This document shows, one piece after another, positions 36,432 to 45,202 of a stretch of DNA of 64,000 bases. Under the pieces are notes generated by a model. The model saw only the letters and a list, made by a program, of their open reading frames with translations, made no database searches and was not told the DNA's origin. The translations under genes were made by a program, and so were the position numbers. Position 1 is the stretch's first letter, and the number at the start of each line of letters is the position of its first letter. Origin of the DNA: Planomonospora sp. ID67723. GTDB taxonomy: Bacteria; Actinomycetota; Actinomycetes; Streptosporangiales; Streptosporangiaceae. The stretch covers positions 2,136,001 through 2,200,000 of the forward strand of contig NZ_JABTEZ010000001.1 of assembly GCF_015711605.1 (NCBI RefSeq). Reading direction: 5' to 3'.

Positions 36432-37402
36432 CCGGAGCGCGGGTGCCCTGGACGGCGCTCCTGGCGGTGGGCGCCTTCCTGCTCACCTTCGCGGGGCTGC
36501 TGCGTTTCCAGGTCTACGAGAGCGTCCTGGTGCTGCCGCTGGAGCAGAACCGGACCTACCGCATGACCGCGCAGAACGGTACCTACTTCGACACCGGCAC
36601 ACTCGTCACCCGCGCCGGCGTCCCGCTGGTGTCCACCACCACCCTGCGCGGTGACGTGGGCGCCGGGCGGGAGGACGTGGCGGTGTGGATGGAGTTCACC
36701 TCGCTCGACACCGGCGGGGGCAGGCGGATCGACTACCACGAGCGGCGGACGGCATTCGACCGGAGAACGGGGCTGGCGGTCGACTGCTGCGGAGGGTACG
36801 TCGACGGCGACGCCCGGCCGCGGCAGACGGGCCTGGCCTTCCGGCTGCCCTTCCGCGCCGAGCCGCGCTCCTACCCGATGTACGACACGGTGCTGCATCG
36901 GGAGGTCCTGCTCCGTTTCGAGCGGGAGGAGGACATCCGGGGCGTGCGGACCTACCGCTACGGCTACACGCTGGGGCCGGTCAGAGTCGAGGAGACGCCC
37001 ATGGAGTTCCCCGGACGCGCCCTGGGGCTGCCGGAGCGCCGTACCGTCGGCGCCGCCCGGTACGCCGAGGTGACCCGCACGCTCTGGGTCGAACCGGAGA
37101 GCGGCCTGACGGTGAAGGCCGAGGAGCGCCACCGGCAGACTCTGCGCACCGCGGACGGGGCGGAGCGCAGGGTGAGCCTCCAGGCCGATCTGGTCATGTC
37201 CCCCGAGGACACCGCGTCCGCGATCGCCGAGGCGCAGGCCTTCGTCCGGTGGACGCTCGCGGTCCGGGACGTGCTGCCGGGGGCGCTCTGCATGCTGGCG
37301 GCGGCCCTGGGACTGCTCGCCGTACGGCTGCGCGGGCCGGGACCCGCCGGACGGCGGCCCGCAGGACAACAGGTGCAGACAGCGGAGACGGAGACGGTGT
37401 GA
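36428..37402 (+). CDS. DUF3068 membrane-anchored protein, copy 1
   Basis: The product has 324 residues. An N-terminal helix (LLAVGAFLLTFAGLL), a large outer beta-rich domain (about 35-270) and a C-terminal helix are the DUF3068 layout. Markers include DYHERRTAFDRRTGLAVDCC and WVEPESGLTVKAEERHRQTL. The paired cysteines at about residue 119 are shared with the paralogue at 43334-44257. DUF3068 genes accompany aftD-type genes in mycolata (Rv0227c from memory), suggesting a structural or chaperone-like role in arabinan assembly. No enzyme activity is known. It overlaps aftD by 4 bp and the next gene by GTGA. Confidence 0.9.
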   Translation: MTGARVPWTALLAVGAFLLTFAGLLRFQVYESVLVLPLEQNRTYRMTAQNGTYFDTGTLVTRAGVPLVSTTTLRGDVGAGREDVAVWMEFTSLDTGGGRRIDYHERRTAFDRRTGLAVDCCGGYVDGDARPRQTGLAFRLPFRAEPRSYPMYDTVLHREVLLRFEREEDIRGVRTYRYGYTLGPVRVEETPMEFPGRALGLPERRTVGAARYAEVTRTLWVEPESGLTVKAEERHRQTLRTADGAERRVSLQADLVMSPEDTASAIAEAQAFVRWTLAVRDVLPGALCMLAAALGLLAVRLRGPGPAGRRPAGQQVQTAETETV

Positions 37403-39264
37403 ACGACGGGTCCGTCGAGATCGAGTTACGCCTGCCCCGCTGGGCGGCGATCCCATCGGTCCGACGGCACGCGTTCGCGATCGCGGCGCTGCTCGTGCTG
37501 GCGGGAGGACTGGGTCTCACGTGGTGGCTGCTCGGCCGGTCCTACTTCGCCGAGGACGACATCGTCTTCATCGGCAGGGCCGCCGAGGAGACCTTCGGCT
37601 GGGACGACCTGTCACGGGTGCACATCGGCCACCTGATGCCCGGAGCCCTGGCCCTGGTCCGGGCGATCACGGCCGTCTCGGCGTACGACTGGACGCTGGT
37701 CTCGATCGTGATCCTCGTCCTGCGCGCCGGTGCGGCCCTGGCGCTGCTGCGGCTGCTGCGGCTGATGTTCGGAACCAGGCCGCTCATCCTCGTCCCGCTG
37801 GCCTTCTTCCTGTTCGCCCCGGCGAACTTCCAGGCCGGGACCTGGCTGGCGGCGGCGATCAACATCCTGCCCCTGCAGATCGCGATGCTCATGGCGCTGA
37901 GCTCCCAGGTCCTGCTGATCCGCACCGGCAGGTGGCGGCACGCGTTCGCCGGGCTGGGGTGGACCTGTGCGGGACTGCTCTTCTTCGAGAAGGCGGTCGT
38001 CATACCCGCGGTGGTGTTCGCCTTCACCGTGCTGCTGACGGCGAAGGAGCGCGGCGTGCTCGGCGCCGTACGCAGGCACTCGGTCCTGTGGCTGGTCCAT
38101 CTGGCCCTGGCCGGGGGATACCTGGTGGTCTACGGCCTGGCGTCCGGTGGCGGCGGGATCGGGCGGGCCCTTCCCGGGCTTCACCGGGCGATGGAGTATT
38201 CCGCCGCCTTCCTGGGGGCCACGGTCCCGACGCTGCTCGTCGGCGGCCCTGTGACCTGGGGAGCGGAGACCACGGCGGGCCCGCTGGTCGCTCCGGGGGT
38301 GGTGGAGATCGTGGTGGCCTGGACGGTCCTGGTCGCGATCGTGGTGGTCACCTGCCGCAGGCGTCCTGCCGCCGCCTGGGCCTGGGCGCTGGGCGCGGGC
38401 TACCTCATCGTCGCGGACGGCCTCCTGATCATGTTCGGGAGACCGGATTCGGCCCATCACGCCTTCGAGAGCCGCTACATCGCCGACGCGATTCCCCTGG
38501 TCGCGGTCTGCCTGGCGCTCGCCCTGATGCCGTGGCGGGGGTCACGGCCCGGACCGGAGGCCGGCGCTCGCGCCGTCTCGGCGTTCACCGTGCCCGCCGT
38601 GTGCGCCTACGTCGCGCTCGCCCTGGTGGCGGCGACGGGGTTCGCCCAGGGGCTGCCCGGCGAGCGGAACCGCGCCTACTTCGAGACGGCCCGCGCCGAA
38701 CTGGCCGCGCTCGGCCGCGGGGTCGAGGTGTATCCGGCCCTGGTGCCCGACACGATGCTCTTCCCCTGGCAGGCCTTCGAGAACCGGCTGACGTCCCGGG
38801 CGCTCAGCCCGCTGGCCGAGGGGGAACTGCGGCGGCGGATCAGTCGTCCGGGGCCGGCCTACCGGGGCGTCACCTTCGACGAGGAGGGGCGGCTGCGGCC
38901 GGTCCGGATCTTCGGCGGGTTCGTCGTGCCCGCGGAGCGGACCGACGGCGGGCCCCGCTGCTTCCCGCTGGACCGCGGCGGCTCGGTCACCTTCGGCCTG
39001 CGTGCGGAGCATCCGGGCAACGTCGCCAGGATCAACTACCGGGTCCGCGAGCCCGTCGGCGTCACGGTGCGCACGGGCGCGCTGGACACCCGGCTCGTGC
39101 TGGCCCCCGAGCACCGGCAGGTGTTCTTCCCCGTTCCGGTCCACCGGGGAGACCTGCGCGTCACGGTGGACCCGGGGGCCGCCCGGCCCTGCCTGACGGC
39201 CGTCGCCCTCGGCGCGGCCCTGCCGGAGGAGGCCCCGGGGAAGGTCAGCGACGGCGCAGGATGA
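37399..39264 (+). CDS. GT-C-like polytopic membrane protein, paralogue 1
   Basis: The product has 621 residues: about ten helices and a C-terminal outer domain from about residue 410. The loop after helix 1 reads RSYFAEDDIVFIGRAAE and is followed by HIGHLMPGALALVRA. An acidic DD pair right after the first helix is the classic GT-C catalytic position. The product at 40121-41983 shares this pattern, the length and the C-terminal layout. The donor and acceptor are unknown; a polyprenyl-phosphate sugar is likely by fold. The GTG start overlaps the DUF3068 stop (GTGA), making the last gene of a GT4-aftD-DUF3068-GT-C coupled operon. Confidence 0.87.
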   Translation: MNDGSVEIELRLPRWAAIPSVRRHAFAIAALLVLAGGLGLTWWLLGRSYFAEDDIVFIGRAAEETFGWDDLSRVHIGHLMPGALALVRAITAVSAYDWTLVSIVILVLRAGAALALLRLLRLMFGTRPLILVPLAFFLFAPANFQAGTWLAAAINILPLQIAMLMALSSQVLLIRTGRWRHAFAGLGWTCAGLLFFEKAVVIPAVVFAFTVLLTAKERGVLGAVRRHSVLWLVHLALAGGYLVVYGLASGGGGIGRALPGLHRAMEYSAAFLGATVPTLLVGGPVTWGAETTAGPLVAPGVVEIVVAWTVLVAIVVVTCRRRPAAAWAWALGAGYLIVADGLLIMFGRPDSAHHAFESRYIADAIPLVAVCLALALMPWRGSRPGPEAGARAVSAFTVPAVCAYVALALVAATGFAQGLPGERNRAYFETARAELAALGRGVEVYPALVPDTMLFPWQAFENRLTSRALSPLAEGELRRRISRPGPAYRGVTFDEEGRLRPVRIFGGFVVPAERTDGGPRCFPLDRGGSVTFGLRAEHPGNVARINYRVREPVGVTVRTGALDTRLVLAPEHRQVFFPVPVHRGDLRVTVDPGAARPCLTAVALGAALPEEAPGKVSDGAG

Positions 39265-40030
39265 GCAGGAGGTTCCAGCTCACGATCTCGCGAACTCCCG
39301 GGACGCGGACGATCCAGGTCGCCCAGCGGGGGTGGTAGCGGGGCAGGGCGTCCAGGATCTGCACGTCGGGGTGGCGCCGGGCCCAGCGCAGCGCGGCTCC
39401 CACCGAGACCGGGTAGAGGCTGGTGCCGTACACGTTCTTGGGGGACTTGCCGTACCGGTGGGTGTAGCGGGCCGCGGCGCGGTGGCCGCCGAGGTAGTGC
39501 CAGGGGGAGGTCTCGTGGCCGCCCCAGGGGGAGAGCCAGTTGGTGAAGGAGAGGTAGACGACGCCGCCGGGCTTGGTGACGCGGACCATCTCGTCGGCCA
39601 TCCGCCAGGGGTCGGGCACGTGCTCCAGGACGTTGGAGGAGAAGCAGACGTCCACCGAGCCGGTCGCCAGCGGGATGTCCAGGGCGCTGCCGAGCACCGC
39701 CCCTTCCGGGGCCGCGCCCTGGCGGGCCATCATCTCCCCGGCGTCGCAGTCCACGCACACCGGCCGGGCGCCCGCGGCGCGCAGCACGTCGGTGAAGTAG
39801 CCGGGACCGCCGCCGACGTCCGCCACGAGCGCGCCGTCCAGCTCGGCGTGGACCGCCAGCTGGGCGACGGTGTCGCGGGCGAGCATGCCGTAGAAGAAGT
39901 CCGGGTCGCTCTGCTCCTTGCGGAAGGCGCCGAGCAGCCGGACCGACCGGCCGAGGGTGGCACGGAACGGTGCCTGCGGAGTCTCCAAGGTGCTGCTCCT
40001 CGCCGCGATGAATCGGGTGCGCCGGAGCAT
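39245..40030 (-). CDS. Class I SAM-dependent methyltransferase
   Basis: The product has up to 261 residues in the Methyltransf_11 fold. The SAM-binding glycine loop is VADVGGGPGYFTDVL, with acidic VDCD at the end of strand 2 and SNVLEHVPDPWRMADEMVRV plus TKPGGVVYLSF as motifs II/III. Its 3' end overlaps the convergent GT-C gene by 20 bp. The ATG at 40030 has no ribosome site. A TTG at 39988 with GAGGAG 7 nt upstream would give 247 residues and may be the true start. M. tuberculosis Rv0224c occupies a similar place near its aftD locus (from memory). Methylation of a glycan or lipid intermediate is inferred. Confidence 0.88.
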   Translation of the reverse strand: MLRRTRFIAARSSTLETPQAPFRATLGRSVRLLGAFRKEQSDPDFFYGMLARDTVAQLAVHAELDGALVADVGGGPGYFTDVLRAAGARPVCVDCDAGEMMARQGAAPEGAVLGSALDIPLATGSVDVCFSSNVLEHVPDPWRMADEMVRVTKPGGVVYLSFTNWLSPWGGHETSPWHYLGGHRAAARYTHRYGKSPKNVYGTSLYPVSVGAALRWARRHPDVQILDALPRYHPRWATWIVRVPGVREIVSWNLLLILRRR

Positions 40031-40120
40031 AACACCGTATTGTGGGCAGTCTCGCCGGGCTCATAGGCTGGGCAACCGGAGCGATCTTCTACATCATGGA
40101 AATCAAAAGGGGACCGTCAG

Positions 40121-41983
40121 GTGGGGGCCACGCAGGTGGAACGCTCGCAGCCGCCGACGCTGCGGATCACGCTGCCGAGCTGGGCGTCGGGCCTGCGGGA
40201 GCCGGTGGTGCTCGGGGCGTCCCTGCTCATCGGCGTCTCCCTCGTCCTGCGCGCGCTGATCCTGAAGGACTCCTACTTCGTCGAGGACGACCTGCTCTTC
40301 GTCGGCAACGCCTACGAGAACGGCCTCACCCTCGACTTCGTGACGCGTGTCCACAAGGGGCACTTCATGCCGGGCGCGCTCGCGCTGACCTGGGTGCTCT
40401 CGCGCATCGCGCCATACGACTGGTTGCTGGTCGCCACCGTCACGTTCCTGGCCCAGGCACTGCTCAGCGTGCTGGCGCTGCGGTTGCTGCGGCTGCTGTT
40501 CGGCACCCGCCCGGCGATCCTGCCGCCGCTGGCGGTGCTGCTGTTCAGCCCGTTGACGGTCCCGCCGTTCGGCTGGTGGGCGTCGGCGCTCAACGCGGTC
40601 CCCCTCCAGCTGGCGATGGTGCTCGCGCTGACCGCCCAGGTCCGCTTCGCGCGGGGCGAGGGGAGGCGGTACGGCTGGCAGGCGATGGCGTGGACCGTGC
40701 TGGGCATGGCCTTCAGCACCAAGGGGATCTTCGTCGTCTTCCTGGTGTTCGCCGTGACCACGGCGTTCCCGGGAGAGCGGGATGCCGGCTGGATCCGGTC
40801 CATGCTCCGCGAGGCCGGACGGAACCGGCGGCTCTGGGGGGCCTACGTGGCGCTGGCCGCCGGCTACACGGCGCTCTACCTCGCGCGCCGGGACACGGCG
40901 CCGGGGGAGGGCGCGGCGGTCCCCAAACCGGAGGTGGCGGCGGACCTGGTCGGGATCATGTTGGGCCGCACCTTCCCCACGGGGGCGGTCGGCGGTCCGA
41001 TCACCTGGGGCCCGGTCACCCCGGTCGGAGGGCTGTCCGGCCCCTCGGACGTCATGGTCGTGACCGCCTGGCTGGCGCTGGCGGTCCTGGTGGCGGCCAC
41101 GGTCGCCTACCGGCGCCGGGCGTCGCGTGCCTGGCTGATCCTGGGCGGCTACCTGCTGTTCGCCGACGCGATCCCCACGATCATCGCCCGGGGCAGCTTC
41201 ACGGCGCTGATCGGTGCGGAGACCCGCTACGTGGCCGACGCCGTGGTCGTCTTCGCGGTGGTCCTGGGCCTGGCACTGCTGCCGGTACGCGGAGAGGCGG
41301 AGGTCTACCGCCGTCCGCTGCCCGCCGGGTCCGCACTGGTGCTGGTGTCCGGGCTGGCCGCCGGCGCGTACCTGGCGGCGTCACTGGTCTCGATCGAGGC
41401 CTACCGGGCGACCCTCAGCGGGGAGCGGGTCCGCAGCTACCTGGAGACCGTCGCGGCCGAGCTCGACCGGGCGCCGGACGACGTCGTGATCTATCCGACC
41501 CCGGTTCCCGAGGACATCGTGCTGGCGGTGAACGGGGTGCGGCGGCTCAGCAACCGCCTGCTCACCCCTCTGGCACGCCCGGGAGTCCGGGCCAGGATGG
41601 CCCATCCGGAGCCCAGCCACGAGGCCAGGGTCTTCGGCGAGGACGGGCGGCTGGTGCGGATGAGCGTCTTCGGCTTCTTCCAGCCGGCGCCGCAGGGCCA
41701 GCCCTGCCTGCCGGCGGTGGACGGCGTGGTGGCCGTGCCCGGCGCGGTCTCCTCGGGCCAGCCGGACGGGGCGGGGGCGCTGTCCTACGCCTCCGGCAAG
41801 CCGGTCTCGGCGACCGTCGAGATCGGCCAGGAGCGGATCATGCTCAACCTGAGGGAGACGCGGGGCGGCCTGATCCACTTCCCGGCGACGGGGACGGGCC
41901 GGGGCATGCGGATCGTCGTGGACGACCCGACCGCGCAGGTCTGCATGACCGGCGTCGCGCTGGGCGTCGCGACGCCCGAGTAG
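40121..41983 (+). CDS. GT-C-like polytopic membrane protein, paralogue 2
   Basis: The product has 620 residues and about ten helices, with an outer C-terminal domain from about residue 415. DSYFVEDDLLFVGNAYENG and HKGHFMPGALALTWVL match the motifs of the 37399-39264 product, including the acidic pair after helix 1. The two are therefore duplicated glycosyltransferase-like proteins. The GTG at 40121 follows AAGGGGA by 8 nt. It is transcribed divergently from the methyltransferase gene, with about 90 bp between them. Retention of two copies suggests different acceptors. The sugar is unknown. Confidence 0.87.
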   Translation: MGATQVERSQPPTLRITLPSWASGLREPVVLGASLLIGVSLVLRALILKDSYFVEDDLLFVGNAYENGLTLDFVTRVHKGHFMPGALALTWVLSRIAPYDWLLVATVTFLAQALLSVLALRLLRLLFGTRPAILPPLAVLLFSPLTVPPFGWWASALNAVPLQLAMVLALTAQVRFARGEGRRYGWQAMAWTVLGMAFSTKGIFVVFLVFAVTTAFPGERDAGWIRSMLREAGRNRRLWGAYVALAAGYTALYLARRDTAPGEGAAVPKPEVAADLVGIMLGRTFPTGAVGGPITWGPVTPVGGLSGPSDVMVVTAWLALAVLVAATVAYRRRASRAWLILGGYLLFADAIPTIIARGSFTALIGAETRYVADAVVVFAVVLGLALLPVRGEAEVYRRPLPAGSALVLVSGLAAGAYLAASLVSIEAYRATLSGERVRSYLETVAAELDRAPDDVVIYPTPVPEDIVLAVNGVRRLSNRLLTPLARPGVRARMAHPEPSHEARVFGEDGRLVRMSVFGFFQPAPQGQPCLPAVDGVVAVPGAVSSGQPDGAGALSYASGKPVSATVEIGQERIMLNLRETRGGLIHFPATGTGRGMRIVVDDPTAQVCMTGVALGVATPE

Positions 41984-41996
41984 CGCTCCCCGAAGC

Positions 41997-43211
41997 TCAG
42001 CGCCTCACCAGGGAGTTCAGCCGCTGCAGGGGCTTCTCCACCAGACGGTAGGACAGCGTGGCCAGGCACAGGGTGATGAGGGCGACGACCGCCAGGTTGC
42101 CGGGGAAGCCGCCGGAGAACGGCTCCTGCCCGGTGAACTCGTACCAGCCGTAGAGCACCACGAACTGCCAGAGGAACACACCGTAGGAGACCCGGCCGAG
42201 GAAGCGCATCACCCGGTTGCCCAGCAGCCGCCGGACGGGGGAGTCCTCCGGCGGCAGCAGCGCGGCCGGGGCGAGCAGGCAGAAGGCCACGACGGTGTAG
42301 AGCGCCAGCTCGGACAGATCCGCCCAGACGTCGTCGACGCCGAGGAAACGGCTGCCGGTCACCGGGGACGCCGCGACGGCGTAGGCCAGGACGGCGACCA
42401 GCCACCAGGAGCCGGGGGAGGAGGCGACACCGCGGCTGAACCGTCCCGCGGGGCCGTCCGGCCGGGCGGCGGCCCAGGCCATGACCACGGCCAGGACCAT
42501 GCCCGCGGCGAAGTAGCACATCGCGCGGGGCGGCCAGAGGCTGAGCCCGGGCCGGTGCTGCGGATAGTGGGACAGCAGCGTCCAGGCGTACGAGACCGCG
42601 GCGAGCGCCCCGAGGCCGGCCAGGAGCCGTACGGCCCGCCGGTCGGGGTCGTCGCCGGCGCGCCGGGCGAGGGCCGCCAGGACGGCCGCGAAGATCGGGA
42701 GCAGGATGTAGAACGCCATCTCCACCGACAGGCTCCACATCTGGGCCAGTCCTTTGGGGGCCAGGCCGGTCCACCACGGGTCGACGGCGTAGTTCTGGCC
42801 CAGGAGCAGGAGCATCAGCCAGGTCCAGCCGTCCGACACGTGGTCCCACGACCACAGCAACATGGCGACGACGACGACCAGCCAGTAGCTGGGCAGGATG
42901 CGCACGGCCCGCCGCCACAGGTAGGCGGGGACCCGGGGCGAGGGCTTCCCGGTCAGAGCCGAGGCCGCGAAGGGCCGGTAGAGCAGCACCCCGGAGAGGG
43001 CGAAGAAGATCGGCACGGCCACGTCGCCGCGGGAGAGCAGGGCCCCGGTGAACCCCTCCTGCAGCATGGCGCCGGACTCGGCCGCCACGTGGAAGGCGAG
43101 CACCAGGAACGAGGCGACCGCGCGGACGCCGTCGAGGGCGTCCAGGTGACCGCCGGTCACCGGAGATCCGTTTCCGACGGCCGGTTTCGACCTAGAACCT
43201 GTTTCGGTCAC
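41997..43211 (-). CDS. Acyltransferase-3 family membrane O-acyltransferase
   Basis: This 404-residue protein has about ten to eleven helices. The catalytic opening LDGVRAVASFLVLAFHV (His in the R-x10-H pattern), then FFALSGVLLYRPF and the final FLGRVSYGVFLWQF, define acyl_transf_3 (OafA-like). These enzymes move acetyl, succinyl or longer acyl groups from the cytoplasm to cell-surface sugars. In mycobacteria a similar gene (Rv0228, from memory) sits by the aftD region. Its 3' end is 13 bp from that of the convergent GT-C gene. The GTG start at 43211 has only a weak site. It shares a divergent promoter region with the second DUF3068 gene. Confidence 0.92.
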   Translation of the reverse strand: MTETGSRSKPAVGNGSPVTGGHLDALDGVRAVASFLVLAFHVAAESGAMLQEGFTGALLSRGDVAVPIFFALSGVLLYRPFAASALTGKPSPRVPAYLWRRAVRILPSYWLVVVVAMLLWSWDHVSDGWTWLMLLLLGQNYAVDPWWTGLAPKGLAQMWSLSVEMAFYILLPIFAAVLAALARRAGDDPDRRAVRLLAGLGALAAVSYAWTLLSHYPQHRPGLSLWPPRAMCYFAAGMVLAVVMAWAAARPDGPAGRFSRGVASSPGSWWLVAVLAYAVAASPVTGSRFLGVDDVWADLSELALYTVVAFCLLAPAALLPPEDSPVRRLLGNRVMRFLGRVSYGVFLWQFVVLYGWYEFTGQEPFSGGFPGNLAVVALITLCLATLSYRLVEKPLQRLNSLVRR

Positions 43212-43254
43212 TTTTCCGCATCCCTGATGACGTGGGTGATCGGCGTCACTAACA

Positions 43255-43266
43255 TACTGGCCAGTA
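43255..43266. promoter_or_regulatory. 12-bp perfect palindrome in a divergent promoter
   Basis: TACTGGCCAGTA lies in the 122-bp AT-richer gap between the acyltransferase gene and the DUF3068-ubiA genes. It could be an operator shared by both directions. Confidence 0.4.
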
Positions 43267-43333
43267 GGAAGTGATTTAAGTACATTTCACCCCCCATGAC
43301 ACCTGCTTAGCGGGAAGCTCCTCAGGAGGATCA

Positions 43334-44257
43334 ATGCGCCGAGTAGTCGGAGTTGTTCTCTTAGCCGTCGGGGCCTTCCTCATCGTCCTGGCACCGCTCG
43401 TGCGGTTCCAGATCGGTGGCAGCCTCATCGCGGCGCCCGCCGCGCAGTACGGGGTCAGCAAGCTGGAGGCCGAGGGCGCTCAGTACTTCAGCGCCAAGGA
43501 CCTCAAGGTGATGACCGGAACGCTCGGCATCACGGTGACCACCCGCGGAGACGTCACCCAGGCCGAGGGCGACCGGGTCGTCTGGGACGAGTTCACCGTT
43601 GCCAACGACGTGACGAACAACAACCCGGGTGTCTCGATCAGCGAACGGCGCAGCGCCTTCAACAAGTTCACCGGCGAGGGCATCACCTGTTGCGCGGTGA
43701 ACATCGACAAGAAGCCGATCAAGCTTGAGGGTCAGATCTACAAGTGGCCCTTCGACGTCGAGCAGAAGACCTACAAGGTCTTCAACTCCACCACGGGCAT
43801 GGCGTTCGACGCCAAGTTCGCCGGTGAGGACCAGGTCAACGGCCTGCCGGTCTACAAGTTCGAGCAGACGATCCCGCCGACCAAGACCGAGACCCGGACC
43901 GTGCCCGCCTCGATCATGGGCCTGACCGAGACCACCGGCGACGTGCAGGTGGACCGCGTCTACGAGGGCAGGAACACGTACTGGATCGAGCCCACGACCG
44001 GCTCTCCGGTGCGCCAGGAGCAGCAGCGCAACGAGGTCCTGAAGACCCAGGACGGCACCGGCACCCCTGTCACCGCCTTCTCGGCCACCGCGAAGATGAC
44101 TCCCGACACGGTCAACGAGCTCGTCAAGAACGCCACCGACAGCAAGAGCCAGATCACCATGATCAAGGTGACGATCCCGGTGATCCTGCTCCTGATCGGT
44201 ATCGTCCTGCTGGTCGCGGGCATCTTCGTGGCCCGCGGATCCGCCGGCAAGGCGTGA
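43334..44257 (+). CDS. DUF3068 membrane-anchored protein, copy 2
   Basis: The product has 307 residues with the same layout as the 36428 product: N-terminal helix (VVGVVLLAVGAFLIVLAPLV), outer domain and C-terminal helix (IPVILLLIGIVLLVAGIFVA). SERRSAFNKFTGEGITCC carries the paired cysteines. WIEPTTGSPVRQEQQRNEVL corresponds to the WVEPESGLTVKAEER stretch of copy 1. AGGAGG is 5 nt before the ATG. It is richer in Lys/Asn/Thr than its neighbours, as expected for an exposed domain. The GTGA overlap with ubiA ties it to donor synthesis and supports a role in the arabinan pathway. Confidence 0.92.
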   Translation: MRRVVGVVLLAVGAFLIVLAPLVRFQIGGSLIAAPAAQYGVSKLEAEGAQYFSAKDLKVMTGTLGITVTTRGDVTQAEGDRVVWDEFTVANDVTNNNPGVSISERRSAFNKFTGEGITCCAVNIDKKPIKLEGQIYKWPFDVEQKTYKVFNSTTGMAFDAKFAGEDQVNGLPVYKFEQTIPPTKTETRTVPASIMGLTETTGDVQVDRVYEGRNTYWIEPTTGSPVRQEQQRNEVLKTQDGTGTPVTAFSATAKMTPDTVNELVKNATDSKSQITMIKVTIPVILLLIGIVLLVAGIFVARGSAGKA

Positions 44258-45180
44258 CCGGCGAGGAGAACGTGATCGTACGGCCGCCCGCGGATCCGCC
44301 GGCGGCCGTACGCGCGCGGCGGGGGTTCTCCCCCGCCGCGCTGGTCCGGGCCTGCCGCCCGCGCCAGTGGGTGAAGAACGCCCTGGTCTTCGCGGCCCCG
44401 GCGGCGGCGGGCGTGCTGGGCTCCGCGGAGGGGGTCCTGGGCGCCCTGGTCGCCTTCGCCGCCTTCTGCATCGCGGCGAGCGGCGCCTACCTGCTCAACG
44501 ACGCCGCGGACGTCGAGGCCGACCGGCGACACCCCCGCAAGCGGTTCCGGCCGGTTGCGGCGGGCCTGGTCCCGGTCATGGCCGCCCGGCTCATCGGGGT
44601 CGCGCTCGTGCTGCTGGCTCCGGCCGTCGCCGCCCTGCCCGGTGACTGGCGGCTGCCCGCCGTGGTCGCCGGCTATCTGGCGCTGACCTTCTCCTACACC
44701 TTCTGGCTCAAGCACCAGCCGGTGGTGGACCTGGTCGCGGTCGCGGGCTGCCACGTGATCCGCGCGTTCGCCGGGGCGGTGGCCGTGGACGTCCCGGTGA
44801 CCAGCTGGTTCCTCGTGGTGATCTCGCTCGGCTCGCTGCAGCTCGTGGCGGGCAAGCGGGAGGCCGAGCTGCGGGCCTCCCGGGACGGTTCCACCCGGGC
44901 CATCCTGGCCGCCTACAGCCCGGCCTATCTCGCGCAGGTCCGCACGATGGCGTCGGGTGCGATGATCGTCACCTACTGCCTGTGGGCGCTGAACGACCAT
45001 CCCGGGCCGTTCTACGCCCTCAGCATCGTCCCGTTCCTGCTCATCGTGCTCCGGCACAACCTGCTGGTGGACCGGGGGATCGGCGAGGAGCCGGAGGAGC
45101 TCGCCCTGCGGGACCGGCCCACCCAGGTGTTCGCCCTGATCCTCATGGCGCTGCTCGTCACCGGGATCTACCTGACATGA
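44254..45180 (+). CDS. ubiA: UbiA-type decaprenyl-phosphate phosphoribosyltransferase (DPPR synthase)
   Basis: The product has 308 residues and nine or so helices. It joins PRPP to polyprenyl phosphate, the first committed step to decaprenyl-phosphoryl-arabinose. The Asp-rich motif is LLNDAADVEADRRHPRKRFRP. Before it CRPRQWVKNALVFAAP, and after it FWLKHQPVVDLVAVA and LVAGKREAELRAS, all match mycobacterial DPPR synthase (Rv3806c) better than ubiquinone-type UbiA. The GTG at 44254 overlaps the DUF3068 stop; a second GTG at 44272 is possible. dprE1 begins 22 bp after the stop. Confidence 0.94.
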   Translation: MTGEENVIVRPPADPPAAVRARRGFSPAALVRACRPRQWVKNALVFAAPAAAGVLGSAEGVLGALVAFAAFCIAASGAYLLNDAADVEADRRHPRKRFRPVAAGLVPVMAARLIGVALVLLAPAVAALPGDWRLPAVVAGYLALTFSYTFWLKHQPVVDLVAVAGCHVIRAFAGAVAVDVPVTSWFLVVISLGSLQLVAGKREAELRASRDGSTRAILAAYSPAYLAQVRTMASGAMIVTYCLWALNDHPGPFYALSIVPFLLIVLRHNLLVDRGIGEEPEELALRDRPTQVFALILMALLVTGIYLT

Positions 45181-45189
45181 CCGCTGCCG

Positions 45190-45195
45190 TACCCT
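45190..45195 (+). promoter_or_regulatory. Probable -10 for leaderless dprE1
   Basis: TACCCT ends 7 nt before the dprE1 ATG, inside the short gap after ubiA. dprE1 may thus be expressed both from the upstream operon and from its own leaderless promoter. Confidence 0.55.
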
Positions 45196-45202
45196 CGTCG
45201 CC

